Counted from the first letter of the stretch, positions 24,344 through 33,100 are shown. The stretch: 43,833 nucleotides of DNA from Pirellulaceae bacterium (GCA_028280445.1 JANQLU010000010.1:1-43833), one strand, 5' to 3'. Translations and numbers: made by a program. Notes: a model not told the origin generated them from the letters alone.

Positions 24344-24461
24344 CGACGCTGGCAGCTGCATTCATTTGAGACGAAGGCAGTGCCCAGCTGTTTGGTGGAT
24401 GGCGTTGATTAAACCAGTTGTGCGACCAACCGGTTGGCTGTCGTTGCCATCGTGTTTTACT

Positions 24462-25769
24462 CTAACTCAACAATTTTTTGATCGGTTTACCGTTACGAAC
24501 GATCATCACGGGACGACCAGTGGCAGTGTGGTACTCTTTTTCGTGATCGATACCGAGCGACTGATAAAATGTGGCTGCGACATCGTCAGGCGAGAATCCT
24601 TCGTTTTTAGGACCTTGCGCCTTCGCGTCACTTTCGCCGACGACCTGGCCTGTTTTGATTCCGCCGCCGGCGAGCATCATAAACATACAGCGCGAGTAGT
24701 GGTCCCGGCCGCCTTCGGCGCTGCGCGAGTTGATTTTCGGCGTACGGCCAAACTCACCAGTCATAAACACGGAGGTTGAATCCAATAATCCTTTTTCCTC
24801 CAGACCCGTCAACAGGGCGGAGACACCCGTGTCGAGTTTGGGAAGCAAGTTGGTTTTCAGGCGGGTAAAGTTATCTTGATGGGTGTCCCAGCCGCCCAAT
24901 GTGATCGAAACAAATCGAATTCCCGACTCGACCAATCGTGTTGCCAGCAAACAGCTGAGGGCAAACGGATCGTTGCCAAATTTTTTGGCAAAAGCTGGGG
25001 ACTCTTTACTGATGTCAAACGCGTTGCGAGCGCGACGTGACGAGATCATGGCATAAGCCTGTCGACTGAATCGATCGAGTCCGTCGAGCAACTGGTTGTC
25101 TTTTTCAACTCCTTTAAAGGTCTGGTCGAGGTCGCGGAGCAAACTGTGGCGTTTTTCGATTTCAGCCAGCTTGAGTCCGCCAGCCAGCGAAATACCGCGA
25201 ACATTAAACGGACGACCAGCCCGTGGAGTTGAATTCGTAATCAGCGGAGAGTATTTGACTCCCAAGTACCCCGCGCCATGGCGAGTATTGGGAATTGAAA
25301 CAAACGGTGGCAGGTCAGGATCGTTGGGGAGTTCTTTAGAAACGACCGATCCGAAACAAGGGAATTGCAGCGAAGGCAACGGACGGTTGCCAGTATTGAC
25401 GTATTGTTGTCCCAGTGGATGTGCGGCAAGTGAGTGGGTGATGCCGCGAATGATCGCGTATTTGTCAGCACATTTTGCCATCTTGGGCAAGTGTTCTGAG
25501 ATTTCGATTCCCGAGACATTCGTTTTGATTGGGTTAAACTCTCCACGGTATTCTTTGGGAGCGTTGGGCTTGAGATCAAAGGTGTCCATATGCGAAGGAC
25601 CACCCGGGAGATCGATAAAAATCGCCGATTTGGTTTTGGCACGATCATCCACCATTCCGGCATCCGCCAATTTCATGTAGCTCGCCAGGCTCAGTCCGGT
25701 CGCACCAATTGCTCCGACACGAATTGCATCGCGTCGAGACAGTCCGTCGCAAGTTTTGTGAATTGCCAT
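24462..25769 (-). CDS. Tat-exported DUF1501 protein
   Basis: 435 residues. The N-terminus carries a twin-arginine signal (SRRDAIRVGAIGATGLSLA, arginines 12-13). The DUF1501 domain belongs to the alkaline-phosphatase-like superfamily: IFIDLPGGPSHMDTFDLKP, the middle segment SITLGGWDTHQDNF, and FMTGEFGRTPKIN plus GGRDHYSRC near the C-terminus. The family is very common in planctomycetes and almost always sits beside DUF1549/DUF1553 genes, but no activity is established. It is the last gene of the sigma-factor operon, 137 bp after the DUF1549 gene and followed by a terminator. Probably secreted folded across the inner membrane. Confidence 0.92.
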   Translation of the reverse strand: MAIHKTCDGLSRRDAIRVGAIGATGLSLASYMKLADAGMVDDRAKTKSAIFIDLPGGPSHMDTFDLKPNAPKEYRGEFNPIKTNVSGIEISEHLPKMAKCADKYAIIRGITHSLAAHPLGQQYVNTGNRPLPSLQFPCFGSVVSKELPNDPDLPPFVSIPNTRHGAGYLGVKYSPLITNSTPRAGRPFNVRGISLAGGLKLAEIEKRHSLLRDLDQTFKGVEKDNQLLDGLDRFSRQAYAMISSRRARNAFDISKESPAFAKKFGNDPFALSCLLATRLVESGIRFVSITLGGWDTHQDNFTRLKTNLLPKLDTGVSALLTGLEEKGLLDSTSVFMTGEFGRTPKINSRSAEGGRDHYSRCMFMMLAGGGIKTGQVVGESDAKAQGPKNEGFSPDDVAATFYQSLGIDHEKEYHTATGRPVMIVRNGKPIKKLLS

Positions 25770-25829
25770 GGTTTTACCTTTGAATCAGGGGAGGTGTTTG
25801 TTCCGTCTTGGAATATTTGGTTTTCAAAT

Positions 25830-25894
25830 ACAAGCACGATGCGCTAGCGAGTGGTTCGACCGCGCAAAACCACTCGCTGGCGCTTCGTGCTTGT
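25830..25894. repeat. Family G inverted repeat between operon genes
   Basis: Arms of 27 bp (25830-25856, beginning ACAAGCACGATGCGCTAGCG, and 25868-25894) pair with two mismatches around an 11-nt spacer. The element fills about half of the 137-bp gap between the DUF1549 and DUF1501 genes and could attenuate or process the operon transcript. A single arm recurs at 1646-1672. Confidence 0.85.
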
Positions 25895-25906
25895 AAGAAT
25901 GTGATT

Positions 25907-28642
25907 TTAGTGGTTGACGATGAACTCCTTGGTGTTGAGCAATGCCCACAGGATTCCACGAAGTCCATTGAGTTTATTTTCCTCGTTGTTCACATAAGTT
26001 TTGCAACGTTCCATTTCCGCTTGAGTTGGATTGCGGCTGACGGTTCGCAAATAGGCGTCACGGATGTAACGTTGAATTTGTTCGTCGGTCAGCGGCGGAT
26101 TGTTGGCGTCCTGGAGCCGTTTGCGCATTTCGTTGATGCGTTTATAGCCTTCTTGCAATTGACGATTGAGTTTTGCCAATTGTTTGGACTTGGGGTCCTT
26201 CTTTTTAAGCCGATCGCGTTTTTTGCGAACGTTTTGTAGATTTTGAGCCAACCGCTGGATTTGTCGTGGATCGATTTTTTTTCCACCGGGATCTTTGGGC
26301 GCAAATTCGGCGGCGATGCCTGACAACCAGCCATTAGTGGGCCGGTCGATTAACAAATGGATGTCACGATCGTTTTGCAGGAACACCGTTTGCAACAGGC
26401 TGGGTTCCATTGATCGGTCACAATCACAACTGTTGTCACGACTGGAAATTCCAAAGATGGACAGGGCAAATTGGGCATTCAAATTGAGTCGTTTTCGATT
26501 GTTAAATCGGTAGCGATCGCGCGATGCGCCGGCGATTGCCCGAGATGCCAATTGAGTTTTTCTCGATTCGAACACGCGATCGTTGGCTGTCGCGGTGGTC
26601 AACGCGTCGTAAACCATTTCGGCGGGCAAACGCCGCGGAATCGAATGGCTGAAATTGCGTTGATCGGCACGATTGGTTTCGTTGGGTTGCCAACTGAGCT
26701 GATAAGTTCGGCTGTTGGTAATTTCGCGATGCAGCCATTTCATGTCGAAATCGTTGTCGATAAAGCCTTGGGCCAGATAATCCAGCAACGCGGCATTGCT
26801 CGGCGGGTTCGCCAAATTCAAATCGTCGGTCGGAGCGATGATGCCAACATTGAAATAGTTTGCCCAGACGCGATTGACGAACGCTTTAGCAAAATATGGA
26901 TTCTTGGGATCCCGTAACCACTTCATGAGATCTTGGCGTGGGTCTTTGACTTTCAACGCATCGAATTTTTCTTGTCCAAGGATACTGGCATCCAGTGGCA
27001 CGTATCGATTTCTGCCTTTTCGATTTCGACGGCGACGATTGAAATCGCGACGATCGACAGGTTGCGCGCGGGTGACCATCAATTGATCAAACGGGACGGT
27101 TGCCCCTTCGCGCATTTTTCGTTGGATCTGTTGGCGGACATTGATTTTTTTGTTTTTCGTATCGATTCCCAATTCCTTGATTAACCGATCGTAGTCGGCT
27201 TTATCTTCCTTAATACGATTGGGCCGGACGCTGTTGATGCTGGTAAACATCTGGGCGAACAACTTGAAATCGTTTTTAGTCCACTGGTCGAACGGATGTT
27301 TATGGCATTGGGCACATTGGATGCGAATGCCCAGGAATGCGTTTGCAAAGCTAATCGCACGAGCATTTCCATTGCGGAATTCTCGACGCTGCCAGTAATA
27401 AGGCATCGATTCACATTCCGCGAATTTTTTACCCGAGGGGTCACGACTGATTTCGCTCATGCGTTGGCAATAGTCGTAGTAGCTTTCGCCTTCCTTGCGA
27501 CTGGTCGCTGTCACGATCCCTTCGACAATTTCGTCATAGGGAACGTTTTTCTGGACCCGTTCGTAAACCCATTGGTACCATTGTCGACTTGCCACGGTTG
27601 GGTTGGCCCCGACATTATTCAATTGTCGTGTCGAGTTGCCCGTGTAGTCGTTGAGTTTAGTTGCCCACCAAGCGGCATACGCTGGGGTATCTAGAAGCTC
27701 ATCAATTTTCTTCTGCCGCTTGTTGGGCGATGTATCGGCGAGGAATTCTGTAATTTCATTGGGTGAGGGAAGTGTTCCGGTAATGTCGAGACTGACACGG
27801 CGAAGGAAAGTCGCGTCGTCAGCCAGTTCACTTTGGGTAATGCCAAGTTTGCGAAGTTTTTGAATGACCAGTTTGTCGATTTGCGTCGGGGCTTTGACCG
27901 ACGGATAGGCGTCCCCAAATTTTTTGGTAAACGGCCGGATGATCGGAATGGGAACGACCGCTTTGTCGTAAAACACGACGACGTGCGAATCACCATGTTT
28001 GCCCGATTTGACCAGGCCATTTTTGTCGATTGTCGAGATTTGTTCGTCGTTGGATTGGAAACGACACAATGGCGTTACGTCTTCGCGAGTTCCATCGGCC
28101 CAAACGGCGATGGCTTTGAGTTGGATTTGTTGATCGACGGACGAGAAATTGATTTCTTTAGGAGTGACCTCGAGACTTGCCAATCGATGTTCTGGATGTT
28201 TTTTGGCGCCCGTTTCGAGCCAACGTCGCAAGACATTGTATTCCCAGCTGTCTTCTGAAAAACGTTTTCCACCACCGTGGTCGTCGCCGTCGGTGGGTTT
28301 GGACAAAATCAGGCTTTCGAGCGGATCGTCGGTGATGACTCGATCGGAGTCTTTTTCGTGCAGTGCTTTGAAGTCGCCGTCGAAGTCATAGCCAAACAGG
28401 GAAAGCTGGAATCCGCCGCGTCCTTGAAATGAACCGTGGCAGGCGCGGCCGTTGCAGCCAAGGCGCGACATCATGGGAATGACGTGTTTTTGGAAATCAG
28501 GGATTTCTTTTGTCGCGGCGCTGCGGAAACGCTTCGTCACGTCTTTTTTGGTTTTGTTGTCGTTTGCATCAGCGGCAACTGACAAACTGAGGGAGAGTAA
28601 AAATGAAACGGTAACAAGGGCTTTGGCGGAATTGGTAAACAT
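25907..28642 (-). CDS. Exported multidomain protein: cytochrome-c-like, BIG2, DUF1549, DUF1553
   Basis: 911 residues. A signal peptide (about 1-24) precedes a domain with LGCNGRACHGSFQGRGG (C63, C68, H69), the cysteine-histidine motif typical of this planctomycete family and possibly haem-binding despite the long spacer. A BIG2-type beta domain follows (IQLKAIAVWADGTREDVT, SNDEQISTID). DUF1549 starts at FLRRVSLDITGTLPSPNE and contains a second motif, CAQCHKHPFDQW (CxxCH). DUF1553 covers the C-terminal third (FVNRVWANYFNVGI, HREITNSRTYQLSW, LLNTKEFIVNH). A basic coiled coil (LQNVRKKRDRLKKKDPKSK) interrupts it. Function unknown. An extracellular role in breakdown of complex substrates is commonly proposed but unproven. 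It lies between the coiled-coil gene and DUF1501. Confidence 0.92.
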   Translation of the reverse strand: MFTNSAKALVTVSFLLSLSLSVAADANDNKTKKDVTKRFRSAATKEIPDFQKHVIPMMSRLGCNGRACHGSFQGRGGFQLSLFGYDFDGDFKALHEKDSDRVITDDPLESLILSKPTDGDDHGGGKRFSEDSWEYNVLRRWLETGAKKHPEHRLASLEVTPKEINFSSVDQQIQLKAIAVWADGTREDVTPLCRFQSNDEQISTIDKNGLVKSGKHGDSHVVVFYDKAVVPIPIIRPFTKKFGDAYPSVKAPTQIDKLVIQKLRKLGITQSELADDATFLRRVSLDITGTLPSPNEITEFLADTSPNKRQKKIDELLDTPAYAAWWATKLNDYTGNSTRQLNNVGANPTVASRQWYQWVYERVQKNVPYDEIVEGIVTATSRKEGESYYDYCQRMSEISRDPSGKKFAECESMPYYWQRREFRNGNARAISFANAFLGIRIQCAQCHKHPFDQWTKNDFKLFAQMFTSINSVRPNRIKEDKADYDRLIKELGIDTKNKKINVRQQIQRKMREGATVPFDQLMVTRAQPVDRRDFNRRRRNRKGRNRYVPLDASILGQEKFDALKVKDPRQDLMKWLRDPKNPYFAKAFVNRVWANYFNVGIIAPTDDLNLANPPSNAALLDYLAQGFIDNDFDMKWLHREITNSRTYQLSWQPNETNRADQRNFSHSIPRRLPAEMVYDALTTATANDRVFESRKTQLASRAIAGASRDRYRFNNRKRLNLNAQFALSIFGISSRDNSCDCDRSMEPSLLQTVFLQNDRDIHLLIDRPTNGWLSGIAAEFAPKDPGGKKIDPRQIQRLAQNLQNVRKKRDRLKKKDPKSKQLAKLNRQLQEGYKRINEMRKRLQDANNPPLTDEQIQRYIRDAYLRTVSRNPTQAEMERCKTYVNNEENKLNGLRGILWALLNTKEFIVNH

Positions 28643-28670
28643 GTTTGATTCCGTTAAATGCTGTTAACCT

Positions 28671-29366
28671 TTATTTTTTTTGATCGCCGATCCGATCGTT
28701 TTTTTTGCGATCTTTTTGATTCTTGTTGCGTTTCACCGGTTTCGGTTTGAAACGATTGATTTGTGCCTTGACGATCTGTTCGATCGCAGATGGTTTGAGG
28801 TTGTCGATTTTTGATTCTTGTTCGTTCAGTCGTTTGAGGCGTTCGACGATCCGCGAACGTTCTAATTCAATGCGGCGAATTTTCAATCTGTTTTCTTCGC
28901 GAACGGCCGCGCGCAATTTGTTTTTGAGCGATTGATTGTTGTTCACGGCAATTTCCGCCGCCAGCAAGGTGATGCGCGACTGTGTCTGCCACATTTTCAA
29001 TTCGATCCGATGCCGTTCGGGGTCGCGTTTTTTATAAGACTCCAGACGATCCGCGGTTTTTTTGATCTGCATCATCGCGCGGTAATAGTCGTTGTTGCGG
29101 TTTTGTTTCAGGTATGTCAGAACTTTTTTGAGTTCGGGATGGTTTTTTCTGACAAACGCGTCGATTTTGGATTCCACTTGCGGGTTCAGCGTGAGAACTT
29201 TTGGTCGTTTTTTCCCAGGAGTTTTTTTACTGACCGATTCATTGGTTTTCGACTTTGTTTTTTGTTTCTGCAAGCTGCTGCTCAGGAGCGCGACATCCTG
29301 GGCGACACCGAACATCGGGATCGACATCAGCAATAACAAAATCGGAATGGTTTTGAAAATATTCAT
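28671..29366 (-). CDS. Exported coiled-coil protein of the DUF1549 operon
   Basis: 231 residues from the ATG at 29366, since the TTG two codons earlier is less likely. A signal peptide ends near VAQDVALL. The rest is strongly helical, with alternating charged residues (ESYKKRDPERHRIELKMWQT, RLKIRRIELERSRIVERLK), then a lysine-rich tail (PVKRNKNQKDRKKNDRIGD). It is probably a periplasmic coiled-coil rod. No catalytic motif is seen. It lies 17 bp after the anti-sigma-like gene and 28 bp before the DUF1549 gene, so it is co-transcribed. The position suggests a scaffold or sensor protein for the same system. Confidence 0.8.
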   Translation of the reverse strand: MNIFKTIPILLLLMSIPMFGVAQDVALLSSSLQKQKTKSKTNESVSKKTPGKKRPKVLTLNPQVESKIDAFVRKNHPELKKVLTYLKQNRNNDYYRAMMQIKKTADRLESYKKRDPERHRIELKMWQTQSRITLLAAEIAVNNNQSLKNKLRAAVREENRLKIRRIELERSRIVERLKRLNEQESKIDNLKPSAIEQIVKAQINRFKPKPVKRNKNQKDRKKNDRIGDQKK

Positions 29367-29383
29367 GGCCAAATCAGAACGGG

Positions 29384-29944
29384 TTAATTGTTAAACATTG
29401 AGTTTTCAGTGCTAAACGCGGAAAACGAACCGCCACCTTCCATATAGGCATTAACCAGCCAGGATTCTTCTTCGGATTGAGAATCGTCAAAGAAATCAAA
29501 ACCTTCGTCGACGTTACCGCCGGGCTCAGTCAAAGTGGTTACCCAAACATTGGCAACTTTTTCATTCTGAGCTTTGATATCAACGCCGGTAGGATTGGAA
29601 TCGTTGAGTTGGTAAATCCACCATGAGCTAAAGCAAACCAGAATCACGGTTGCCAGTGAAGCGATGATGGTGATGTACGTTTTTACTTGGCCAAATGAGG
29701 AAGCGGAATCGTCGATATTTTGAGCGAGTGTTAGCTGTCGAGGTTCAGGTGAGGTTTCAAACGCCTCTAGCGATGCCTGAGTGACTCGAACCGCTTCGAT
29801 CAATGCGTGTTGCGCCGACTCGTCATGTTCCAATCGGATTTCGAAATCCGCGACGGCGCGAGCGTCAAGTTCCCCGGCGATGTACTGAAATGCCGTGAAC
29901 AGCATTTCTGTATCTGGTTTCGAATTTGGAAGTTCTGATTTCAT
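29384..29944 (-). CDS. Transmembrane anti-sigma-like protein
   Basis: 186 residues from the ATG at 29944. A TTG at 30019 would add 25 residues coded across an inverted repeat, so I prefer the ATG. The N-terminal 80 residues resemble anti-sigma factors: FQYIAGELDARAVADFEIRL, then HALIEAVRVTQASLEAFE. A single transmembrane helix follows (about YITIIASLATVILVCFSSWW). The outer part is acidic (DEGFDFFDDSQSEEES) and ends NSMFNN. It lacks a HxxxCxxC zinc motif, so it is a zinc-free type if it binds the sigma factor. Lying between the ECF sigma gene and the coiled-coil gene, it probably holds the sigma factor at the membrane. Confidence 0.75.
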   Translation of the reverse strand: MKSELPNSKPDTEMLFTAFQYIAGELDARAVADFEIRLEHDESAQHALIEAVRVTQASLEAFETSPEPRQLTLAQNIDDSASSFGQVKTYITIIASLATVILVCFSSWWIYQLNDSNPTGVDIKAQNEKVANVWVTTLTEPGGNVDEGFDFFDDSQSEEESWLVNAYMEGGGSFSAFSTENSMFNN

Positions 29945-29956
29945 TTTTGAAAAAAT

Positions 29957-29984
29957 GCAGGTCGGATCCGAAAATCCGACCTGC
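29957..29984. repeat. Hairpin at the sigma/anti-sigma junction
   Basis: GCAGGTCGGAT and ATCCGACCTGC form an 11-bp perfect stem with a 6-nt loop (CCGAAA on the + strand). It begins 13 bp upstream of the anti-sigma ATG on the minus-strand transcript and contains no T run. It could set the translation ratio of the sigma and anti-sigma proteins or be another dispersed palindrome. No second copy is present in this window. Confidence 0.7.
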
Positions 29985-30028
29985 CACCGAGGTTGGAGAG
30001 TTTCGTTGTATTTTGTCAATATAAAACT

Positions 30029-30541
30029 TTAGTGATCCTGCGGCTTGAGGGATACTGAAAGTTTTTTAAGTGCTGTTCTCATCCGAGTGAGTACGGTCCC
30101 CAGTGGAACGTCTAACTCTTCTGCGATTTCAGCGAATTTTTTGTCGTGATAAATCCTCATGCGGACAACTTGTTGATGTGTCTCGGGCAACTCATTGATT
30201 GCGGCGCGAATCAGGTCGATCTGGTCGGCGTCAATCGATGAATTTTCGTCGGAATATGCCGATCGTCCGGCGGCGATTTTTTGCATCGCACGGCGATCAA
30301 CATCAAACTTGCGACGGGATTCCATCGCTTGGTTAAATCCAACACGAAACAGCCATGCTCGAATATTTTCTTTTTCGAGTGTTTCCCAATTCTGCAACAA
30401 CTTGGTAAACGTTGCCTGCAGGGTATCGGAAGCCAGATGTGCATCACCCAACAATCCGGTCAAATAACGGAAGAGCGGTTCTCGGTGCAGTCGAAAGTGC
30501 TCTTCGACCGATTGTGAATCAGGTTGATCCAATTCTGACAA
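30029..30541 (-). CDS. ECF-type RNA polymerase sigma factor
   Basis: 170 residues. The start is TTG at 30541, with AGGA 7 bp upstream. Region 2 is recognisable (LFRYLTGLLGDAHLASDTLQATFTKL, WLFRVGFNQAMESRRK), and region 4 carries the helix-turn-helix (LPETHQQVVRMRIYHDKKFAEIAEELDVPLGTVLTRM). There is no sigma-3 region, as expected for ECF factors. It is the first gene of the unit that continues with an anti-sigma-like protein, a coiled-coil protein and the DUF1549/DUF1501 pair. It probably directs transcription of this same operon, a common arrangement for extracytoplasmic-signal sigma factors. The 246-bp gap upstream would hold its promoter. Confidence 0.93.
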   Translation of the reverse strand: MSELDQPDSQSVEEHFRLHREPLFRYLTGLLGDAHLASDTLQATFTKLLQNWETLEKENIRAWLFRVGFNQAMESRRKFDVDRRAMQKIAAGRSAYSDENSSIDADQIDLIRAAINELPETHQQVVRMRIYHDKKFAEIAEELDVPLGTVLTRMRTALKKLSVSLKPQDH

Positions 30542-30787
30542 AACAGCGTCCTGTTTCTTTACTGGTTAAATGCGCGTTTACCTTGTTTTATTGGCCGAAA
30601 TCGAGAAATTTGAAGTTTCGACGGCGATTCGACCAACTATTTCGTGGTAGCTCACGTAAAGCCTTATAACATCAAGACTTAGGGGACAGCTGCCAAGTGA
30701 GGATGAGGTTTTTCGCGGGGTTTGTCAATTCTACCATCGAATGTCATGATGCTTGCTACGACCATTCAGCCCTGATTTAAACGATTC

Positions 30788-32611
30788 ATGATAATTGGAC
30801 CGGTTTTTACCCGTGAAGCGATTGTTGCACCTCGGCATTGGAAACATTTTGCCATGCGGATGGTGTACGCCCTGTTCCTATTCCTGTTGATGTGTACCGC
30901 TTGGTGGATTCTGGCGGGGACGCAATTGATTCGCAGCATCGGCGATATGGCCCGATTTGGCGGCGTGTTGTTTCAGATTCTCGCCCCTCTACAGTTGGCT
31001 TTGATTTTCTTTATGGCCGCGATCAGCGCCGCGAGCAATGTATCGGTCGAAAAAGACCGTCAGACATTCATTTTGTTGCTGATGACACGTCTGACCAACA
31101 GCGAGTTGGTGTTGGGCAAACTGCTGGCCAGTTTGTTGGCCATCACGGTCATGTTATTCACCGCGCTGCCGATTTTCATGCTAATCGTGTTGTTTGGAGG
31201 CAGCTCGTTTGAGCAAGTTGGATGGACGTATGCCGTCACCATTGTGACTGGTTTAGCGGCCGGGAGTATCGGTTCGACCATCGCTTTGTGGCGGGAAAAG
31301 ACATTTCAGACGTTGGCGCTAGTGGCGTTGACGCTGGTGTTTTGGGCAGGCTTGTTAGAAGGCGTCGCCTTGTTAGGAAACACCACCGGGAATTTTCCAG
31401 GCGAATCGATCGCCACTGCCGCAAGTCCGCTGCGAGCGATTTTCGCTGCAAGCAGTCCGACGATTCCCCAAAATTGGCAAACCACCACGGCGCCTTATTT
31501 GGTTTTTGCAACGGTACTCATCGTTTTGTTAAATTCGATTTCGATTTTGATGGTTCGGCGTTGGAATCCCAATCGGGATATTCGACCAGGTCAGCAACAG
31601 GAAAGTTCGTCAGAGTCGTTGTTTGGCGATGACGTTGCAGCATCTGCGACCGAAACCGGTGACGAGAAACTGAGAACGACACATGTAGACGATCGTTCGC
31701 GGACAGCCAGTCAGAAAAGCCGGCGGGTTTGGGACAACCCCGTGTTGTGGCGTGAGGCCTGTACCTGGGCGTACGGCAAGAAAATTTTGTTTATTCGCGT
31801 GGTTTATTGGTTGTTGGCTGCCGGTGTCGCTTTTTGGCTGTACAGTCTGGCCAGTACGAACAATTTGCGGGGGGACATTGACGCGGCAGTGACGATCGCG
31901 CCGGCCGTCAAACCACTGGCTCCGTTTATTTTGTTGAGCCTGGTCATATTGAATGCACTCGCCGTGACTTCGATCACCAACGAGCGAGACGGTCGGTCAT
32001 TAGATTTGCTGTGGATGACCGATTTATCGCCCAAGGAGTTTTTATTTGGAAAACTGGGCGGTGTTTTATATGTGGCGGCCGATGTAATTTTGTTGCCCAT
32101 GGGCATGTGTGTTTTCCTGTTTTTCAAAGGCGCGATTTCCATTGAAAATCTGGTTTACCTGCTGGTGGGTCTGTCGATCGTGATCGTTTTTATCGCCGTG
32201 CTCGGATTGCATTGCGGGATGATTTACGCGAACAGTCGTCAGGCCATCGGCGTTAGTCTGGGAACGGTGTTTTTCCTGTTTGTCGGAGTGATAACCAGCA
32301 TGGTCATGATGGTCTCATTCACGGGCAATGTGGAAGCGCAATTGCCGCCATTTATTGCTTGTATGGTTGGTGGAAGCTTGGGGCTGTATAGCGCTTTGGG
32401 GCTGCGAAATCGTTCACCGGCGATTGGATTGGCATCGTTTATTTTGCCACTGGCGATGTTTGTCACCATTACCAGTTTTCTGTTGGAGCGGTATTTGACC
32501 GTCTTTTTGGTGGCCGGACTAGCTTATGGATTTGCAGCGACGTCGATGATTGTTCCCGCGTTGAGCGAATTCCATTTTGCAATGGCGCGGGTCAAGACAG
32601 AAAACGAGTGA
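30788..32611 (+). CDS. ABC-2-type permease with two homologous halves
   Basis: 607 residues with about 12 hydrophobic segments. Two repeats are visible: GPVFTREAIVAPRHWKHFAM near the N-terminus matches NPVLWREACTWAYGKKILFI near residue 320. Likewise SVEKDRQTFILLLMTRLTNS matches TNERDGRSLDLLWMTDLSPK, with a charged cytoplasmic linker between the halves. Each half resembles an ABC-2 membrane subunit, so the protein could form the whole transmembrane dimer in one chain. No ATPase gene is in the window, so the energising subunit is elsewhere or absent. The substrate is unknown. It is divergent from the sigma-factor operon. Confidence 0.82.
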   Translation: MIIGPVFTREAIVAPRHWKHFAMRMVYALFLFLLMCTAWWILAGTQLIRSIGDMARFGGVLFQILAPLQLALIFFMAAISAASNVSVEKDRQTFILLLMTRLTNSELVLGKLLASLLAITVMLFTALPIFMLIVLFGGSSFEQVGWTYAVTIVTGLAAGSIGSTIALWREKTFQTLALVALTLVFWAGLLEGVALLGNTTGNFPGESIATAASPLRAIFAASSPTIPQNWQTTTAPYLVFATVLIVLLNSISILMVRRWNPNRDIRPGQQQESSSESLFGDDVAASATETGDEKLRTTHVDDRSRTASQKSRRVWDNPVLWREACTWAYGKKILFIRVVYWLLAAGVAFWLYSLASTNNLRGDIDAAVTIAPAVKPLAPFILLSLVILNALAVTSITNERDGRSLDLLWMTDLSPKEFLFGKLGGVLYVAADVILLPMGMCVFLFFKGAISIENLVYLLVGLSIVIVFIAVLGLHCGMIYANSRQAIGVSLGTVFFLFVGVITSMVMMVSFTGNVEAQLPPFIACMVGGSLGLYSALGLRNRSPAIGLASFILPLAMFVTITSFLLERYLTVFLVAGLAYGFAATSMIVPALSEFHFAMARVKTENE

Positions 32612-32649
32612 TCTGCGATTCGATTGATCGATCGAATTGGCGGATTGCG

Positions 32650-32883
32650 TTAGCTTTTGGAGTAACCGATGGATTTGATCACGCCGAGCATTTCTTCGTA
32701 GGTGATAAATCGGCGGCGGTTCATCAATTTGTATTGATCTATCGCGCGTCCGAGTTCGGCTGCTTCGGGGGACAAACCATCGAGTGAATTGCTGAATTGT
32801 CGGCGTTCTACGCCTTGGGCCGATCGTTGAGCGTTGGGATTACGTCGATCGAGAAATGGTGCTTGATCAGTTGTAGTCGACAT
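32650..32883 (-). CDS. Small conserved-looking hypothetical protein
   Basis: 77 residues, ATG at 32883. The N-terminal 35 residues are polar (DRRNPNAQRSAQGVERRQF). The C-terminal half has an amphipathic, well-structured look: LSPEAAELGRAIDQYKLMNR, then RRFITYEEMLGVIKSIGYSK. I recall similar short proteins ending in RRFITYEEML in planctomycetes, but this memory is not checked. The function is unknown. The pattern of charged residues suggests a small helical regulator or adaptor. It lies downstream of a gene relic on the same strand. Confidence 0.65.
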   Translation of the reverse strand: MSTTTDQAPFLDRRNPNAQRSAQGVERRQFSNSLDGLSPEAAELGRAIDQYKLMNRRRFITYEEMLGVIKSIGYSKS

Positions 32884-32907
32884 GCTTTGGCTCCGTAGGA
32901 TTGGTAC

Positions 32908-33096
32908 TTAAAAAATACGTTCCAAAACCGTCACGCATGCTAGGTGGTTGTCGGATTTGAGGTGTTGAATCTGGATATCGTGACGAATGTAGGGATTAAC
33001 CCAATCGCAGCGATCAGGTTTCCAAACCCTGGAAATGTTATCGACGCCCTGTGGCCGACCGCCGAAGTAAGGCGCCAGAGATTCACGAAATGAGGT
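32908..33096 (-). pseudogene. Gene relic: 3' end of an unidentified protein
   Basis: An open minus-strand frame of 62 codons ends in TAA at 32908-32910. It is bounded upstream by another stop and contains no ATG, GTG or TTG suited to start it. The translation looks like real protein: FRESLAPYFGGRPQGV, ISRVWKPDRCDWVNPYIRHD, then HLACVTVLERIF. I do not recognise the family. The composite repeat at 33101-33216 begins 5 bp beyond the frame's 5' end, so a repeat-linked deletion may have removed the first part of the gene. Coding status rests only on the look of the translation. Confidence 0.4.
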
Positions 33097-33100
33097 TTAG

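Noticed and set aside
24426..24437. Palindrome CCAACCGGTTGG between P450 and DUF1501 genes
   Set aside because: Short, single copy and not placed at a promoter; it could occur by chance.
30542..30787. ECF-type autoregulatory promoter upstream of the sigma gene
   Set aside because: Expected from the operon type, but I could not identify a -35/-10 pair that stands out, so none is annotated.
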